Counted from the first letter of the stretch, positions 23,741-33,557 are shown. The stretch: 43,888 bases of DNA from Phenylobacterium sp. (GCF_030693405.1 NZ_JAUYAW010000022.1:1-43888); one strand, 5' to 3'. A program made the numbers and translations. Notes: generated from the letters alone by a model not told the origin.

Positions 23741-24922
23741 TCACTGGCCGCGGGCCTTGCGAATCTCGGCCACCAGGGCGGCGTTGAAGCCCTGGACGGC
23801 CGCGCGGCTGAGGGCGGCGTAGCGCTTGGGCGACACCTCGGCGTCATAGACGAGGCTCTGGCGGTAGACCGAGCCGAAGCCGATGCTGACGAGCGCGTTG
23901 TGGGTGGCGATGGAGTCCGAGCGGTCGGCCGTCTGGGCGAGGATGCCGAAGGGCTGCGGGGTGAAGGCGCCCTTGGTGGTGAACCAGCCGGGCATAGCCC
24001 CGCCGCTGTTGTTGCCCCAGACGAAATCCACCTTGGAGGTGGGATTGATCCCGAACCGCAGATCGGCGTCCACCGAGGCCGAGCCACTGTAGGTGCGACG
24101 GCCCGTGCTCTCCATGTCGATATAGTCGAGCAGCACCCGCGGCGAGAGAACGATGGCGTCCAGGTCACGGCTGGCGCGGCCGAACCGCAGCAGCGCGCCC
24201 GAGGCGGCCACCGCCCCCATGCCGGTCTCGAAGGCGTGGCCCTTGATGATCGGCAGGGCGCGGGGGCCATAGGCCACCCAGGCCTTGGTGGCCCGGCTGT
24301 CGATGATGCCCTGGCCGCCGACCGGGCCATCATAGCGGGCCAGGCCGCGCATCTGCTCCGAGGCCTGGAAGGTCGCGAGGTCGACGACCTCGAAGCCCGC
24401 GGCCTCCAACTGGGCCACCAGATCGGCATAGGCCGCGTCGGCCATGTCCTGGGCCATCGCATCGGTGAGGCCCACCAGACGGGTGGCGATCTGGGTCCGG
24501 CGCTGGCTGGTGTCCAGCCCAGCGCCGCCGCCAAAGGCGCTGGCCGATGCGCCTTGCACGAAGGCCAGGGTGTAGCCGGGGATGACGATCTTCGGCCGGT
24601 TCGCCAGGTAGCGGGTGGCGTGGCCCTGCAGCGCCACAGGCAGGGGCGGCGCATTGTCCGGCATCATGTCGAGCTGGGCGAGGCTGACCCGGCCGCTGGC
24701 GTCAGCGCCAGCATAGCTGCGCCCTACGGCCCCGCTGACCGAGGTGGCGCCGGTGCGGCCGGACGAGGCGTCCTTGGCCGGCGTAGCGCCAGGGGCCGGG
24801 GTGTAGAGGGCGCCGAAGGGGTCGGCCTGGCCCAGCGCGGGGGCCGGCAGGGACAGGGCCAGGACGGCCATGGCGGCCAGGGCGGTCTGGCCCCTGAGCG
24901 GGCGGAAAGCAGTGAGGCGCAT
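23741..24922 (-). CDS. Exported protein of unknown function
   Basis: 393 residues from the ATG at 24922. Signal peptide MRLTAFRPLRGQTALAAMAV then LALSLPAPALGQA. A low-complexity Thr/Ser/Ala linker runs to about residue 70. Then a mixed alpha/beta domain follows with KIVIPGYTLAFVQGASASAF, YADLVAQLEAAGFEVVDLAT and AWVAYGPRALPIIKGHAFE. LVAQLEAAGFEVVD is the kind of segment seen in periplasmic proteins with a CsgG/TolB-like alpha/beta fold, but the match is too weak to assign. First of two adjacent exported genes. It diverges from the quinone-oxidoreductase-like gene across a 186-base spacer. Real coding status is supported by the signal peptide and composition. Confidence 0.75.
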   Translation of the reverse strand: MRLTAFRPLRGQTALAAMAVLALSLPAPALGQADPFGALYTPAPGATPAKDASSGRTGATSVSGAVGRSYAGADASGRVSLAQLDMMPDNAPPLPVALQGHATRYLANRPKIVIPGYTLAFVQGASASAFGGGAGLDTSQRRTQIATRLVGLTDAMAQDMADAAYADLVAQLEAAGFEVVDLATFQASEQMRGLARYDGPVGGQGIIDSRATKAWVAYGPRALPIIKGHAFETGMGAVAASGALLRFGRASRDLDAIVLSPRVLLDYIDMESTGRRTYSGSASVDADLRFGINPTSKVDFVWGNNSGGAMPGWFTTKGAFTPQPFGILAQTADRSDSIATHNALVSIGFGSVYRQSLVYDAEVSPKRYAALSRAAVQGFNAALVAEIRKARGQ

Positions 24923-25073
24923 GGGGGATGGCCTTGGACGGGGGACGAGATCGTGTTGTCCTCCTTCCTGACCCCTGCGGCGGGACGCCGCATGATCCAA
25001 ACGGACTAGGCGGAGCCGCCCGCCCCTCTCCGGCGCCTTGCGGGCGAGGCGCGGTCATGGGAAGGCTTGGCGT

Positions 25074-25083
25074 CAAACGTTTG
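25074..25083. promoter_or_regulatory. Perfect 10-base palindrome upstream of the oxidoreductase operon
   Basis: CAAACGTTTG lies 25 bases before the ATG at 25109, in an AT-rich island within the divergent spacer. It has the size and symmetry of a TetR-type half-operator pair. No regulator gene is adjacent, so the binding protein is unknown. Confidence 0.35.
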
Positions 25084-25108
25084 TTTTAAGTCATTAGGGA
25101 GACGGCCC

Positions 25109-26074
25109 ATGAAGGCTGCGGTCTATTACGAGAACGGTGGTCCCGAGGTCCTGAAGTACGAGGAAATCCCGGACCCGGTCTGCCATCCCAAGGGCGTCAT
25201 TATCCGTGTGGAGGCCATCGCCATCGAGGGCGGCGACACCCTGAACCGCTGGCGCGGGCCGTTGATGACCAACCCGCATGTGGTCGGCTATCAGGCGGCT
25301 GGCGAGATCATCGAGATCGGCGAGCAGGTCACCAATGTGAAGGTCGGCCAGAAGGTCGCCACGGTGAACAACTGGGGCAGCCACGCCGAGCTGCGCTCGG
25401 TCCCGGCCCGCAACTGCTGGCCCGTTCCGGATGGCTTCGACCTGCGCAAGGCCGCCGCGATCCCGGTGACCTTCGGCACGGCCCATGACTGCCTGTTCGA
25501 GTTCGGCCGCATGAAGAAGGGCGAGACCGTCCTGGTGCAGGCCGGCGCGTCCGGCGTCGGCGTGGCCGCCATCCAGCTGGCCAAGCGGGCCGGCGCTGGC
25601 CTGATCCTGGCCACCGCCTCCTCCGACGAGCGTCTGGAGAAGCTGAAGCGCCTCGGCCTCGACCACGGCATCAACTACACCCGCGACGACGTGGTGAAGG
25701 AGGTCAGGCGCCTCACCGACAACAAGGGCGTCGACGTGGTGGTCGATTCCGTCGGCGGTTCGACCCTGCAGGGTTCGATCAATTCGCTGGCCTATCGCGG
25801 CCGGGTCTCCATGGTCGGCGCGGCGGGCCGTGAGCCCATGGTGGTCGATGTCGGCACCATGATGGGCGGCAACCGCGCCCTGTCCGGCGTCTTCCTCGGC
25901 GCCGAGATCGGCACCGATCGGGTGCATGACAACATCCAGCAGCTGATCGAAGACGCCGCCAAGGGCGAGCTGGAAGTGATCATCGACAAAGAATTCCCCC
26001 TGTCGGACGCCGCCGGCGCCCACGCCTATATCGAGAGCCGCCAGGCTGTCGGCCGGGTGGTTCTGGTTCCCTGA
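25109..26074 (+). CDS. Zinc-independent quinone oxidoreductase-like protein (MDR family)
   Basis: 321 residues, start at MKAAVYYENGGPEVL behind GGGAG. Medium-chain reductase with an N-terminal GroES-like domain (VVGYQAAGEIIEIGEQVTN) and a Rossmann domain with the nucleotide motif VQAGASGVGVAAIQLA at about 148-163. It lacks the zinc-binding cysteine cluster of alcohol dehydrogenases. This matches NADPH:quinone reductase (QOR) relatives, which reduce quinones or enones in the cytoplasm. First gene of the 25109-27801 group; a hairpin separates it from the hydrolase. Confidence 0.88.
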   Translation: MKAAVYYENGGPEVLKYEEIPDPVCHPKGVIIRVEAIAIEGGDTLNRWRGPLMTNPHVVGYQAAGEIIEIGEQVTNVKVGQKVATVNNWGSHAELRSVPARNCWPVPDGFDLRKAAAIPVTFGTAHDCLFEFGRMKKGETVLVQAGASGVGVAAIQLAKRAGAGLILATASSDERLEKLKRLGLDHGINYTRDDVVKEVRRLTDNKGVDVVVDSVGGSTLQGSINSLAYRGRVSMVGAAGREPMVVDVGTMMGGNRALSGVFLGAEIGTDRVHDNIQQLIEDAAKGELEVIIDKEFPLSDAAGAHAYIESRQAVGRVVLVP

Positions 26075-26086
26075 TCGCCCCGTGAT

Positions 26087-26118
26087 CGGACGGCGCGGGC
26101 CTGTGCCTGCGCCGTCCG
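26087..26118 (+). terminator. Hairpin between oxidoreductase and hydrolase genes
   Basis: Perfect 10-base arms (26087-26096 and 26109-26118) with a 12-base loop, followed by CATTTCAATTCAT, which is T-rich. It begins 13 bases after the oxidoreductase stop and would partly separate it from the downstream hydrolase. Confidence 0.55.
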
Positions 26119-26147
26119 CATTTCAATTCATAGTCCAGGAGGCCGTC

Positions 26148-26984
26148 ATGCCCCGCGCCGCCGTCAATGGCATCGAGATCGAGTACGAGACCTTCGGCCC
26201 GGACGACGCTCCGGCCGTCCTGCTGATCAATGGCCTGGGGTCGCAGATGACCCGCTGGCCCGTCCCGTTCTGCGAGAAGCTGGTGGCCCGGGGCTATCGC
26301 GCCATCCGCTTCGACAACCGCGATGTGGGCCGCTCCACCTGGTTCCAGTCCGGCGACCGCTACACCCTGTCGGACATGGCCGCCGACGCTGCGGGCCTGC
26401 TGGATCACCTGAAGATCGACACGGCCCATGTGGCCGGCGTGTCCATGGGCGGCATGATCGCCCAGACCGTGGCCATTGAGCACCCGGCGCGCGTGCGCTC
26501 GCTCACCTCGATCATGTCGGCCACCGGGGCGCCCGGCACCATGGACGCGACGCCCGCAGCCGCCGCTGTCCTGACCCAGGTCGCGCCGGACCCCACCGTG
26601 GACGAAGAGGCCTTCGTCGCCCACGGCATGAAGAACGCGCGGACCATCGGCAGCCCAGCCTATCCGTGGTCGGATGAAGCCCTGCGCGAGCGGGTGCTGT
26701 CTGAGATGCGCCGGGCCTTCAATCCCAAGGGCGTGCAGCGCCAACGCGGCGCCATCGGCGCCAGCGGCGACCGGACCGAGAAGCTGGCCAAACTGAACGT
26801 GCCCACCGTCGTTCTGCACGGCGAGGCCGATCCGCTGATCCCCAAGGCTGGCGGCGAAGCCACGGCCAGGGCGATCCCGGGCGCGGAGCTGCGCATCATT
26901 CCCGGCATGGGCCACGACCTGCCCGAAGCCCTCTACGACACCATCATCGACGCCATTGTCGCCGCCGCCGATCGTGCGCGCTGA
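26148..26984 (+). CDS. Alpha/beta hydrolase
   Basis: 278 residues from the ATG at 26148 behind CAGGAGG. The alpha/beta hydrolase core is complete: oxyanion region LLINGLGSQMTRW, DNRDVGRS, nucleophile elbow GVSMGG (Ser99), the acidic residue in HGEADPLIP and the catalytic His256 in GMGHDLP. This subgroup resembles 3-oxoadipate enol-lactonase and related esterases. No signal peptide. The SDR gene follows 25 bases downstream, so they share a transcript. The substrate is unknown. Confidence 0.9.
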   Translation: MPRAAVNGIEIEYETFGPDDAPAVLLINGLGSQMTRWPVPFCEKLVARGYRAIRFDNRDVGRSTWFQSGDRYTLSDMAADAAGLLDHLKIDTAHVAGVSMGGMIAQTVAIEHPARVRSLTSIMSATGAPGTMDATPAAAAVLTQVAPDPTVDEEAFVAHGMKNARTIGSPAYPWSDEALRERVLSEMRRAFNPKGVQRQRGAIGASGDRTEKLAKLNVPTVVLHGEADPLIPKAGGEATARAIPGAELRIIPGMGHDLPEALYDTIIDAIVAAADRAR

Positions 26985-27009
26985 AGCCCTGACTGAAGGA
27001 GAGTATCTT

Positions 27010-27801
27010 ATGGGACGTCTCGAAGGCTTTTCGGCCGTGGTCACCGGCGCGGCCAGCGGCATCGGCCGCGCCAGCGCCACCCTGTTCGCCAAGGAGGGCG
27101 CTCGGGTGGTCTGCGTCGACCGGGCCGAGGCCGTGGAAGAGACCGCCGCCTCGATCCAGGCCCATGGGGGCCAGGCGATCGCCATGACCGGCGACGCCGG
27201 CGACGAGGCCTTCGTGCAATCCTACATCCAGCGCGCGGTGGACGCGTTCGGCGGCCTGGACGTGGTCTACGCCAATGCCGGGATCACCGGCGGGCCCACC
27301 CCCTTCTTCGAGCTGACGCCGGAAATCTGGACCGAGGTGCTGCGGATCAATCTGATCGGCCCTTTCCTGGCCATCAAGCACGCCAGCAAGATCATGATCC
27401 CCAAGGGCAAGGGCTCGATCATCTGCACGGCGTCGGTGGCCGGCATCCGCTCGGGCGCCGGCCCGGCCTCCTATTCGGCCTCCAAGGCCGGGGTGATCAA
27501 TCTGGCGACCACCGCGGCCAACGAGCTCTATGGGACGGGTGTGCGGGTGAATGCGGTCTGCCCCGGCCTGATCGAGACGGGCATGACCCAGAGCGTGTTC
27601 GACTATGCCCGGTCCCGGGGCAGCGAGGGCAGGATCGGCCAGCTCAATCCGCTGACGCGGGCCGGCGTCCCAGACGAAATCGCCCACATGGCCCTGTTCC
27701 TGGTGAGCGACGAGGCTTCTTACGTGAACGGCCAGGCCATCGCCGTGGACGGCGGCCTCTCGTCGTCACACCCAGTGGGCAAACGCGGCGGTCCCCGCTA
27801 G
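27010..27801 (+). CDS. SDR family oxidoreductase
   Basis: 263 residues from the ATG at 27010 behind GAAGGAGAG. Classical SDR with a full set of motifs: TGAASGIG nucleotide binding, NAG in YANAGITGG, Ser in CTASVAG and the active-site YSASK. In contrast to the SDR at 7583-8323, the catalytic tyrosine is present. [11 protein letters not shown] near the end is the family C-terminal motif. Substrate unknown, perhaps a 3-hydroxyacyl or other secondary alcohol. It ends the unit just before a strong hairpin. Confidence 0.9.
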   Translation: MGRLEGFSAVVTGAASGIGRASATLFAKEGARVVCVDRAEAVEETAASIQAHGGQAIAMTGDAGDEAFVQSYIQRAVDAFGGLDVVYANAGITGGPTPFFELTPEIWTEVLRINLIGPFLAIKHASKIMIPKGKGSIICTASVAGIRSGAGPASYSASKAGVINLATTAANELYGTGVRVNAVCPGLIETGMTQSVFDYARSRGSEGRIGQLNPLTRAGVPDEIAHMALFLVSDEASYVNGQAIAVDGGLSSSHPVGKRGGPR

Positions 27802-27804
27802 GAC

Positions 27805-27847
27805 CGCTCGCCGGGGCGCAGGGTTTTGCCTTGCGCCCCGGCGAGCG
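27805..27847 (+). terminator. Strong hairpin between the SDR and yebC
   Basis: Perfect 16-base arms (27805-27820 and 27832-27847) with an 11-base loop. It follows the SDR stop by 3 bases and precedes yebC by 54. There is no long T tract, so its termination strength is uncertain, but its stability is high. Confidence 0.65.
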
Positions 27848-27901
27848 CTAGAAGCGGCCCTCGCACTTCCCCAAGACCAGCCCCAAAGCCGTACAGCACC
27901 C

Positions 27902-28648
27902 ATGGCCGGACATTCAAAGTTCAAGAACATCATGCACCGCAAGGGCCGCGCCGATGCGGTGCGGTCCAAGCTGTTTTCCAAGCTCAGCCGCGAGATCACC
28001 GTGGCGGCCAAGTCGGGCATGCCCGACCCGGCGATGAACTCCCGCCTGCGTCTGGCCGTGGCCAACGCCAAGGCCGAGTCCATGCCCAAGGACAATATCG
28101 ACCGGGCGATCAAGAAGGCGTCCGGCGCTGACGCCGAGGCCTATGAGGAAATCCGCTATGAGGGCTTCGGGCCTGGCGGCGTGGGCCTGATCATTGAGGC
28201 CCTGACCGACAACCGCAACCGCGCGGCGGCCAATGTGCGGGCCATCTTCTCCAAGAACGGCGGCAATCTGGGGGAGACCGGCTCGGTGTCCTTCATGTTC
28301 GACCGGGTGGGCCAGATCGTCTATCCGGCCAGCGTCGGCTCGGAAGACAAGGTCATGGAGGCCGCCATTGAGGCCGGCGCCGAGGACGTGGAGTCCGACG
28401 AGGACACCCACACCATCTTCACCGCCTTCGAGGACCTCTCCGACGTCGCCCAGACCCTGGAAGCCGCGTTGGGAGAGCCCAAGTCCACCGCCATCGCGTG
28501 GCGGCCCAAGACGCTGACGCCCGTCGAGGGCGAGCCGGTGGCCACCCTGATGAAGCTGATCGACGCCCTGGAAGACGATGACGACGTCCAGAACGTCTAC
28601 GGCAACTACGATGTCTCCGATGAGGATCTGGAGACCTACGCGGGCTAG
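27902..28648 (+). CDS. yebC: YebC/PmpR family DNA-binding regulatory protein
   Basis: 248 residues, standard family length. N-terminal [20 protein letters not shown] is the signature, followed by [20 protein letters not shown] and [20 protein letters not shown]. The C-terminal part ([20 protein letters not shown]) is the typical ending. YebC proteins are found in nearly all bacteria; one group acts as a transcription regulator and another rescues ribosomes stalled on proline-rich stretches. The position directly upstream of the ruvCAB-tol region is conserved across proteobacteria. TolA and other proline-rich proteins downstream make the translation role plausible here, by inference. Confidence 0.95.
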   Translation: MAGHSKFKNIMHRKGRADAVRSKLFSKLSREITVAAKSGMPDPAMNSRLRLAVANAKAESMPKDNIDRAIKKASGADAEAYEEIRYEGFGPGGVGLIIEALTDNRNRAAANVRAIFSKNGGNLGETGSVSFMFDRVGQIVYPASVGSEDKVMEAAIEAGAEDVESDEDTHTIFTAFEDLSDVAQTLEAALGEPKSTAIAWRPKTLTPVEGEPVATLMKLIDALEDDDDVQNVYGNYDVSDEDLETYAG

Positions 28649-28698
28649 AGGCTGAGCCTCCTCGTGAAGCCACGCCGCCCCTGGCGCGTTGAGGGGCG

Positions 28699-29400
28699 AT
28701 GGAATGGCTCAGCGGATATGTCGTCCCGGTGCTCGGCGCCGTCGTCGCCGGCGGCCTGATCGGGCTTGAGCGGGAGTACCGCGGCCGGCCGGCTGGGTTT
28801 CGCACCCATATCCTGGTGGCCCTGACCTCATCCCTGCTGATGCTGGCGGCGATCCATCAGCTGGAATGGATGGGCGAGGTGGACGGCGATGTCATCCGCA
28901 TCGATCCCACGCGGATGGCCCACGGCATCCTGACCGGCATCGGCTTTCTGTGTGGAGGGGTGATCTTCCGCCATGGGTTAAGCGTCCATGGCCTGACCAC
29001 CGCGGCCTCTTTGTGGATCACTTCGGCCCTGGGGACCCTCTATGGGGTGGGCTTCTATGGCCTGGCGATCGGCGGCACCGCCGTCACCCTGCTGGTGCTG
29101 GGCGTTCTGCGCTGGGCCGACCGGCGCATCCCCCAGCTGCGCATCGTGGATGTAAAGGTCCGCTACCGCCGGGCCGAGGCGATGACGGAAGACGAGTTCC
29201 GCAAGCTGGTGGCCGAATTCGACCTGGACGCCGGGGCGATCAGCGAGCGCCTGTGGTCCGGCGAAAATGAGGATAAGGCCCGCGTGGAGCACCGCGCCAC
29301 CCTGCGCGGCACCGGCGCCTCCAATCTGGCCCGCCTGGCCGAGCACTTCCGTGAGGACCGGCGGGTGGTCGAGTACAGCCTTTCGCCGCGAAAGGACTGA
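28699..29400 (+). CDS. MgtC/SapB family membrane protein
   Basis: 233 residues. The N-terminal membrane part has about four to five helices; GLIGLEREYRGRPAGFRTHILV with the next LTGIGFLCGGVIF and GLTTAASLWITSALG are the MgtC motifs. A soluble C-terminal domain at about 150-233 (LRIVDVKVRYRRAEAMTEDE) looks like the ACT-like domain of the longer MgtC members. The family is linked to magnesium limitation and virulence regulation, but most members, including this one, are uncharacterised. GAGGGGCG precedes the ATG. No magnesium leader is evident. Confidence 0.88.
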   Translation: MEWLSGYVVPVLGAVVAGGLIGLEREYRGRPAGFRTHILVALTSSLLMLAAIHQLEWMGEVDGDVIRIDPTRMAHGILTGIGFLCGGVIFRHGLSVHGLTTAASLWITSALGTLYGVGFYGLAIGGTAVTLLVLGVLRWADRRIPQLRIVDVKVRYRRAEAMTEDEFRKLVAEFDLDAGAISERLWSGENEDKARVEHRATLRGTGASNLARLAEHFREDRRVVEYSLSPRKD

Positions 29401-29445
29401 GGCAGGCGACAAATCGGCCTTTGGGGTGCTAGAGACCGCGCCCTC

Positions 29446-29934
29446 ATGACCCTGCGACTCTGGATCGAGATCAATCATCAGGCCCCCTACCGCACGGGGG
29501 GTTGGGCCTGGCTCCGTCAGGACGGCAAGGCTCTGGCCGGCGCCGCCGGGGGTGAGCGGGATATCGACGCCGAGGCCTTCTGCGTCCATGCGCTGCGCGC
29601 CGCCCTCGTCGACCTGCCCGCCGAAACGGCCGTGGCCTTGCATCTCTCTGAGCCCCTGCTGATCGAAGGGGTCCGCACCATGTCGGCCAGGCGGGCGGCC
29701 GGTTGGAAGACCGAGGCGGGTGAGGATTCGCCTGACGCCGAAGCCTGGGAGGCGGTGGCCAAGGCCCTGACCGGACGAGCGCTGAGCCTGGTCCGCACCC
29801 AGCCCACCGACGCGCGCAGCCCCGCCGGTTTCGCCGCGGCCTGGGCCGAGCTTGGCCGGGACAAGGCCAAGACCAAGGGGACGTTCAAGAACGCCATTCC
29901 CCGCCCGAACCTGACCAAGATCCGCGGCCTTTAG
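29446..29934 (+). CDS. Unknown cytoplasmic protein, possible degenerate RNase H fold
   Basis: 162 residues, no signal or membrane segment. The N-terminal half runs LWIEINHQAPYRTGGWAWL, then GKALAGAAGGE and AEAFCVHALRAALVDLPAET, then a strand and LSEPLLIEGV. This order (strand, GGW, SGGE-like turn, helix, strand, helix) recalls RNase HI. The acidic residues are not at the expected places: the D10 and D70 equivalents are Glu and the E48 equivalent appears to be Cys. If the fold is right, the protein is catalytically inactive. The C-terminus is Lys-rich (GRDKAKTKGTFKNAIPRPN). It stands between mgtC-like and ruvC. I do not recognise it as a named family. Confidence 0.7.
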   Translation: MTLRLWIEINHQAPYRTGGWAWLRQDGKALAGAAGGERDIDAEAFCVHALRAALVDLPAETAVALHLSEPLLIEGVRTMSARRAAGWKTEAGEDSPDAEAWEAVAKALTGRALSLVRTQPTDARSPAGFAAAWAELGRDKAKTKGTFKNAIPRPNLTKIRGL

Positions 29935-30017
29935 GGACGGTCTAAACACCCCCTTAACCCTGGGGCGGGCTAATCGGCCGGTAGGAACAATCCCCGAACA
30001 CGCCTATAGAGTCGCCC

Positions 30018-30536
30018 ATGGCCGCCGTGCGAATCCTTGGACTGGACCCCGGCCTCCGCCGCACCGGCTGGGGGGTGATCACCATCGAAGGCGCGCGCCT
30101 GGCCCATGTGGCCCATGGCGTCATCGCGCCCAAGGAGTCCCTGCCCTTCTCCGAGCGCCTGCTGGTCCTGTTCGAGGCGATCAGCGCCCTGGTGGCTGAA
30201 CATCGCCCCGACGAGGCGGCGGTGGAGGAGACCTTCATGAACAACAACGCCGCCAGCGCGCTCAAGCTCGGTCACGCCCGGGCCATGGCCCTGGTGGCGC
30301 CGGCCCGGGCCGGCCTGCCGGTCGCTGAGTACGCCGCCACCGTGGTCAAGAAGGCCGTGGTCGGCACAGGCGGCGCCGACAAGGACCAGGTGGCCTTCAT
30401 GATCGCCCGGCTGCTGCCGGCCGCCGGCGGGGTTACGGCCGACGCCGCCGATGCGCTCGCCGTAGCCATCGCCCATGCGCACGCCCGCACGGCCCGGAGC
30501 CTCGCGAACCGTACGCCGTCGAGGAAGGTGGCGTGA
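30018..30536 (+). CDS. ruvC: Holliday junction resolvase RuvC
   Basis: 172 residues. Cleaves Holliday junctions symmetrically in the RuvABC complex. The catalytic acidic residues are all present at family spacing: Asp10 in LGLDPG, Glu70/71 in VEETF, and Asp142 and Asp145 in [10 protein letters not shown] (E. coli has D7, E66, D138, D141). The following [15 protein letters not shown] is the family signature. The gene ends in a TGATG overlap with ruvA, so the two are coupled. The upstream spacer (29935-30017) probably contains the promoter, but I cannot pick out clear -35/-10 elements. Confidence 0.97.
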   Translation: MAAVRILGLDPGLRRTGWGVITIEGARLAHVAHGVIAPKESLPFSERLLVLFEAISALVAEHRPDEAAVEETFMNNNAASALKLGHARAMALVAPARAGLPVAEYAATVVKKAVVGTGGADKDQVAFMIARLLPAAGGVTADAADALAVAIAHAHARTARSLANRTPSRKVA

Positions 30537-31153
30537 TGATCGGCCGGCTGCGCGGGACCGTCGCCGAGATCGGCGAGGAGGACGCCCTGATCGACGTCCT
30601 GGGCGTCGGCTATGTGGTCCGCTGCGGCGCGCGCACGCTCTCGCGCCTGCCGCCGGTGGGCGAAGAAGCCGTACTGCATATCGAGACCCAGTGGAGCGAG
30701 CAGGCGGGCATGCGCCTCTATGGCTTCCTCACCCTGGACGAACGGCGCACCTTCCTGATTCTCAAGGAAATCCAAGGGGTCGGACCCAAGGCGGCGCTGG
30801 CGGTGCTGGACGTGCTGCCGCCGGCCGAACTGGCCGCCGCGGCCGGCCGCCAGGACAAGGCCGCCATCGCCCGCGCCCAAGGGGTGGGCCCCAAGCTCGC
30901 CCTGCGCATCGCCACCGAACTCAAGGACAAGCCGCTCACCGACCTGCCGGTCAGCGCGTTCGCGCCCGGCGCGGGCGCAGCTGACGCGCCGCCCGCCCCG
31001 TCCGCCTCGGGCGAGGCCGTCGCCGCCCTGATGGGCCTGGGCGTGGCCGAGCCCCAGGCCCGCCGCCTGGTGGAGGCCGCCGGGCTGCGGCTGGGTGAGG
31101 ACGCCGAGGCCGGGGCCCTCATCAAGGCCGCTCTGCAGGAGCTGGGCCGGTGA
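30536..31153 (+). CDS. ruvA: Holliday junction branch migration protein RuvA
   Basis: 205 residues. DNA-binding tetramer that targets RuvB to Holliday junctions. It starts at [11 protein letters not shown] (30536), one base into the ruvC stop; a GTG one codon earlier is possible, but RuvA proteins begin here and GAGGAAGG is well spaced. An N-terminal OB fold, helix-hairpin-helix motifs ([16 protein letters not shown] and [17 protein letters not shown]), then a linker and a C-terminal RuvB-binding domain ([20 protein letters not shown]). Overlaps ruvB by four bases. Confidence 0.97.
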   Translation: MIGRLRGTVAEIGEEDALIDVLGVGYVVRCGARTLSRLPPVGEEAVLHIETQWSEQAGMRLYGFLTLDERRTFLILKEIQGVGPKAALAVLDVLPPAELAAAAGRQDKAAIARAQGVGPKLALRIATELKDKPLTDLPVSAFAPGAGAADAPPAPSASGEAVAALMGLGVAEPQARRLVEAAGLRLGEDAEAGALIKAALQELGR

Positions 31154-32181
31154 GCCGGTTGGTCAGCGGCGAGGCCGCGCCGGCCGAGGGGACCGATCGC
31201 GCCTATCGCCCCCAGACGCTCGCCGAGTTCGTTGGCCAGGAGCAGTCCAAGGCCAATCTGCGGGTCTTTATCCAGGCCGCCCGGGACCGGGGCGACACCC
31301 TCGACCATGTTCTGCTGTTTGGCCCTCCGGGCCTCGGCAAGACGACTCTGGCCCAGATCATCGCCCGGGAGATGGGGGTCAACTTCCGCGCCACCTCCGG
31401 GCCGGTCCTGGCCAAGGCCGGGGATCTAGCCGCCATCCTGACCAATCTGGAGGCTGGCGACGTCCTGTTCATCGATGAAATCCACCGCCTGGCGGCCAAT
31501 GTGGAGGAGATCCTCTATCCCGCCATGGAGGATCACGTCCTGGACCTGATCATCGGCGAAGGTCCCTCAGCCCGCTCGATCCGCATCGACCTGGCGCCCT
31601 TCACCCTGGTGGCGGCCACGACCCGGGCCGGCCTTCTGGCCACGCCGCTGCGCGACCGGTTCGGCATCCCGGTGCGGCTGGAATTCTACACCACCGACGA
31701 ACTGATCAAGGTGCTGGCCCACGCGGCGGGCAAGATGGGAGTCAATCTGACGCGGGACGGCGCCGCCGAGATCGCCGCCCGGGCCCGGGGCACGCCGCGG
31801 GTGGCGGGGCGCCTGCTGCGCCGGGTCCGCGACTTCGCCGCCGCCGAGGGCGCCGCAGCCATCGACAAGGGCGCAGCCGGCCGGGGCCTGGCGCGGCTGG
31901 AGGTGGATGAGGTGGGTCTGGACTCCCTGGACCGCCGCTATCTGCGCGCCCTGATCGACAACTATGGGGGCGGCCCGGCCGGGGTGGAGACCATCGCCTA
32001 CGCCATCGCCGAGGCCCGGGACGCCGTCGAGGACGTCATCGAACCCTATCTGATGCAGCAGGGCTTCATCCAGCGCACGCCCAGGGGCCGGGTGGCCTGC
32101 GCCAAGGCCTATGCCCACCTTGGCCTGACCCCGCCGCCCCAGCCGCCGGGGGCTGGCCAGCCCACCCTGTTCGACGAGTAG
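31150..32181 (+). CDS. ruvB: Holliday junction branch migration ATPase RuvB
   Basis: 343 residues from a GTG at 31150 (GTGA overlap with the ruvA stop). AAA+ hexameric motor. It opens with ERxxRPxxLxEFVGQ-type [20 protein letters not shown]. Walker A is GPPGLGKTT, Walker B FIDEIHRL, sensor 1 ATTRAG, and [17 protein letters not shown] is the sensor-2 region. The C-terminal winged helix ends [20 protein letters not shown]. Length and motifs are entirely standard. ybgC follows 12 bases later. Confidence 0.97.
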   Translation: MSRLVSGEAAPAEGTDRAYRPQTLAEFVGQEQSKANLRVFIQAARDRGDTLDHVLLFGPPGLGKTTLAQIIAREMGVNFRATSGPVLAKAGDLAAILTNLEAGDVLFIDEIHRLAANVEEILYPAMEDHVLDLIIGEGPSARSIRIDLAPFTLVAATTRAGLLATPLRDRFGIPVRLEFYTTDELIKVLAHAAGKMGVNLTRDGAAEIAARARGTPRVAGRLLRRVRDFAAAEGAAAIDKGAAGRGLARLEVDEVGLDSLDRRYLRALIDNYGGGPAGVETIAYAIAEARDAVEDVIEPYLMQQGFIQRTPRGRVACAKAYAHLGLTPPPQPPGAGQPTLFDE

Positions 32182-32193
32182 CGGAGGCCCCTC

Positions 32194-32658
32194 ATGACCC
32201 CTGCCCCTGGCGAACCCTCGGCCGGCTGGATCGACGGCCGCGAGCATGTCCTGCCCGTAAGGATCTATTACGAAGACACCGACTTCACCGGCGTGGTCTA
32301 TCACGGCAACTATCTGCGCTATTTCGAGCGTGGACGGTCCGACTTCCTGCGGCTGGCCGGGGTTCGCCACGCCGAGCTGCTGGACCAGGACACGCCCACG
32401 GCCTTCACCATCGTGCGTATGGAGCTGGACTTCAAAGCCCCCGCCCGCATCGACGACGCCCTGCAGGTGCGCACCACCTATGACCGGGTGAAAGGCCCCC
32501 GCCTGTTCATCAGTCAGAGGATCGTCCGCGGCGAGACCCTGATCGCCCAGGCTGCGGTCATGGCCGCCTGCATCGGTCTGGACGGCCGCCCGCGCAAGCC
32601 GCCGCCGGGCATGGCCGCGGCGCTCTCGCCCTTTTTCGCGCCAGACGAAGCCCCCTGA
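32194..32658 (+). CDS. ybgC: YbgC family acyl-CoA thioesterase of the Tol-Pal locus
   Basis: 154 residues. Hot-dog thioesterase; YYEDTDFTGVVYHGNYLRYF carries the catalytic Asp30 with His37 nearby, the 4-hydroxybenzoyl-CoA thioesterase active-site motif. FERGRSDFLRLAG is the next family signature. YbgC acts on short or malonyl-type acyl-CoA and interacts with phospholipid-synthesis proteins in E. coli. Its place directly before tolQ is conserved across proteobacteria. GGAGGCCCC precedes the ATG. A 184-base spacer to tolQ follows, longer than between the tol genes. Confidence 0.95.
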   Translation: MTPAPGEPSAGWIDGREHVLPVRIYYEDTDFTGVVYHGNYLRYFERGRSDFLRLAGVRHAELLDQDTPTAFTIVRMELDFKAPARIDDALQVRTTYDRVKGPRLFISQRIVRGETLIAQAAVMAACIGLDGRPRKPPPGMAAALSPFFAPDEAP

Positions 32659-32842
32659 CTTCAGAATTCGGACAGCGAACACCGCGCCGCTGCACCTGGG
32701 GCAGACTTCGGTAACCCTAATGTTGTTCCACTGCAGGGGGTACGGGCGTGATCGTCACGTTCGGGCGCCTTAAGTTCGCCACCACAGCGTTTCACTTCAG
32801 CCTTGGGCGTCTCCGCCCTAACGACAACGGAGCCCACACCGC

Positions 32843-33553
<711 letters not shown>

Positions 33554-33557
33554 CGCC

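Noticed and set aside
29935..30017. TTAACC and TAATC words upstream of ruvC, considered as CtrA boxes
   Set aside because: The spacing does not fit the TTAA-N7-TTAA consensus, so a cell-cycle regulator site is not supported.
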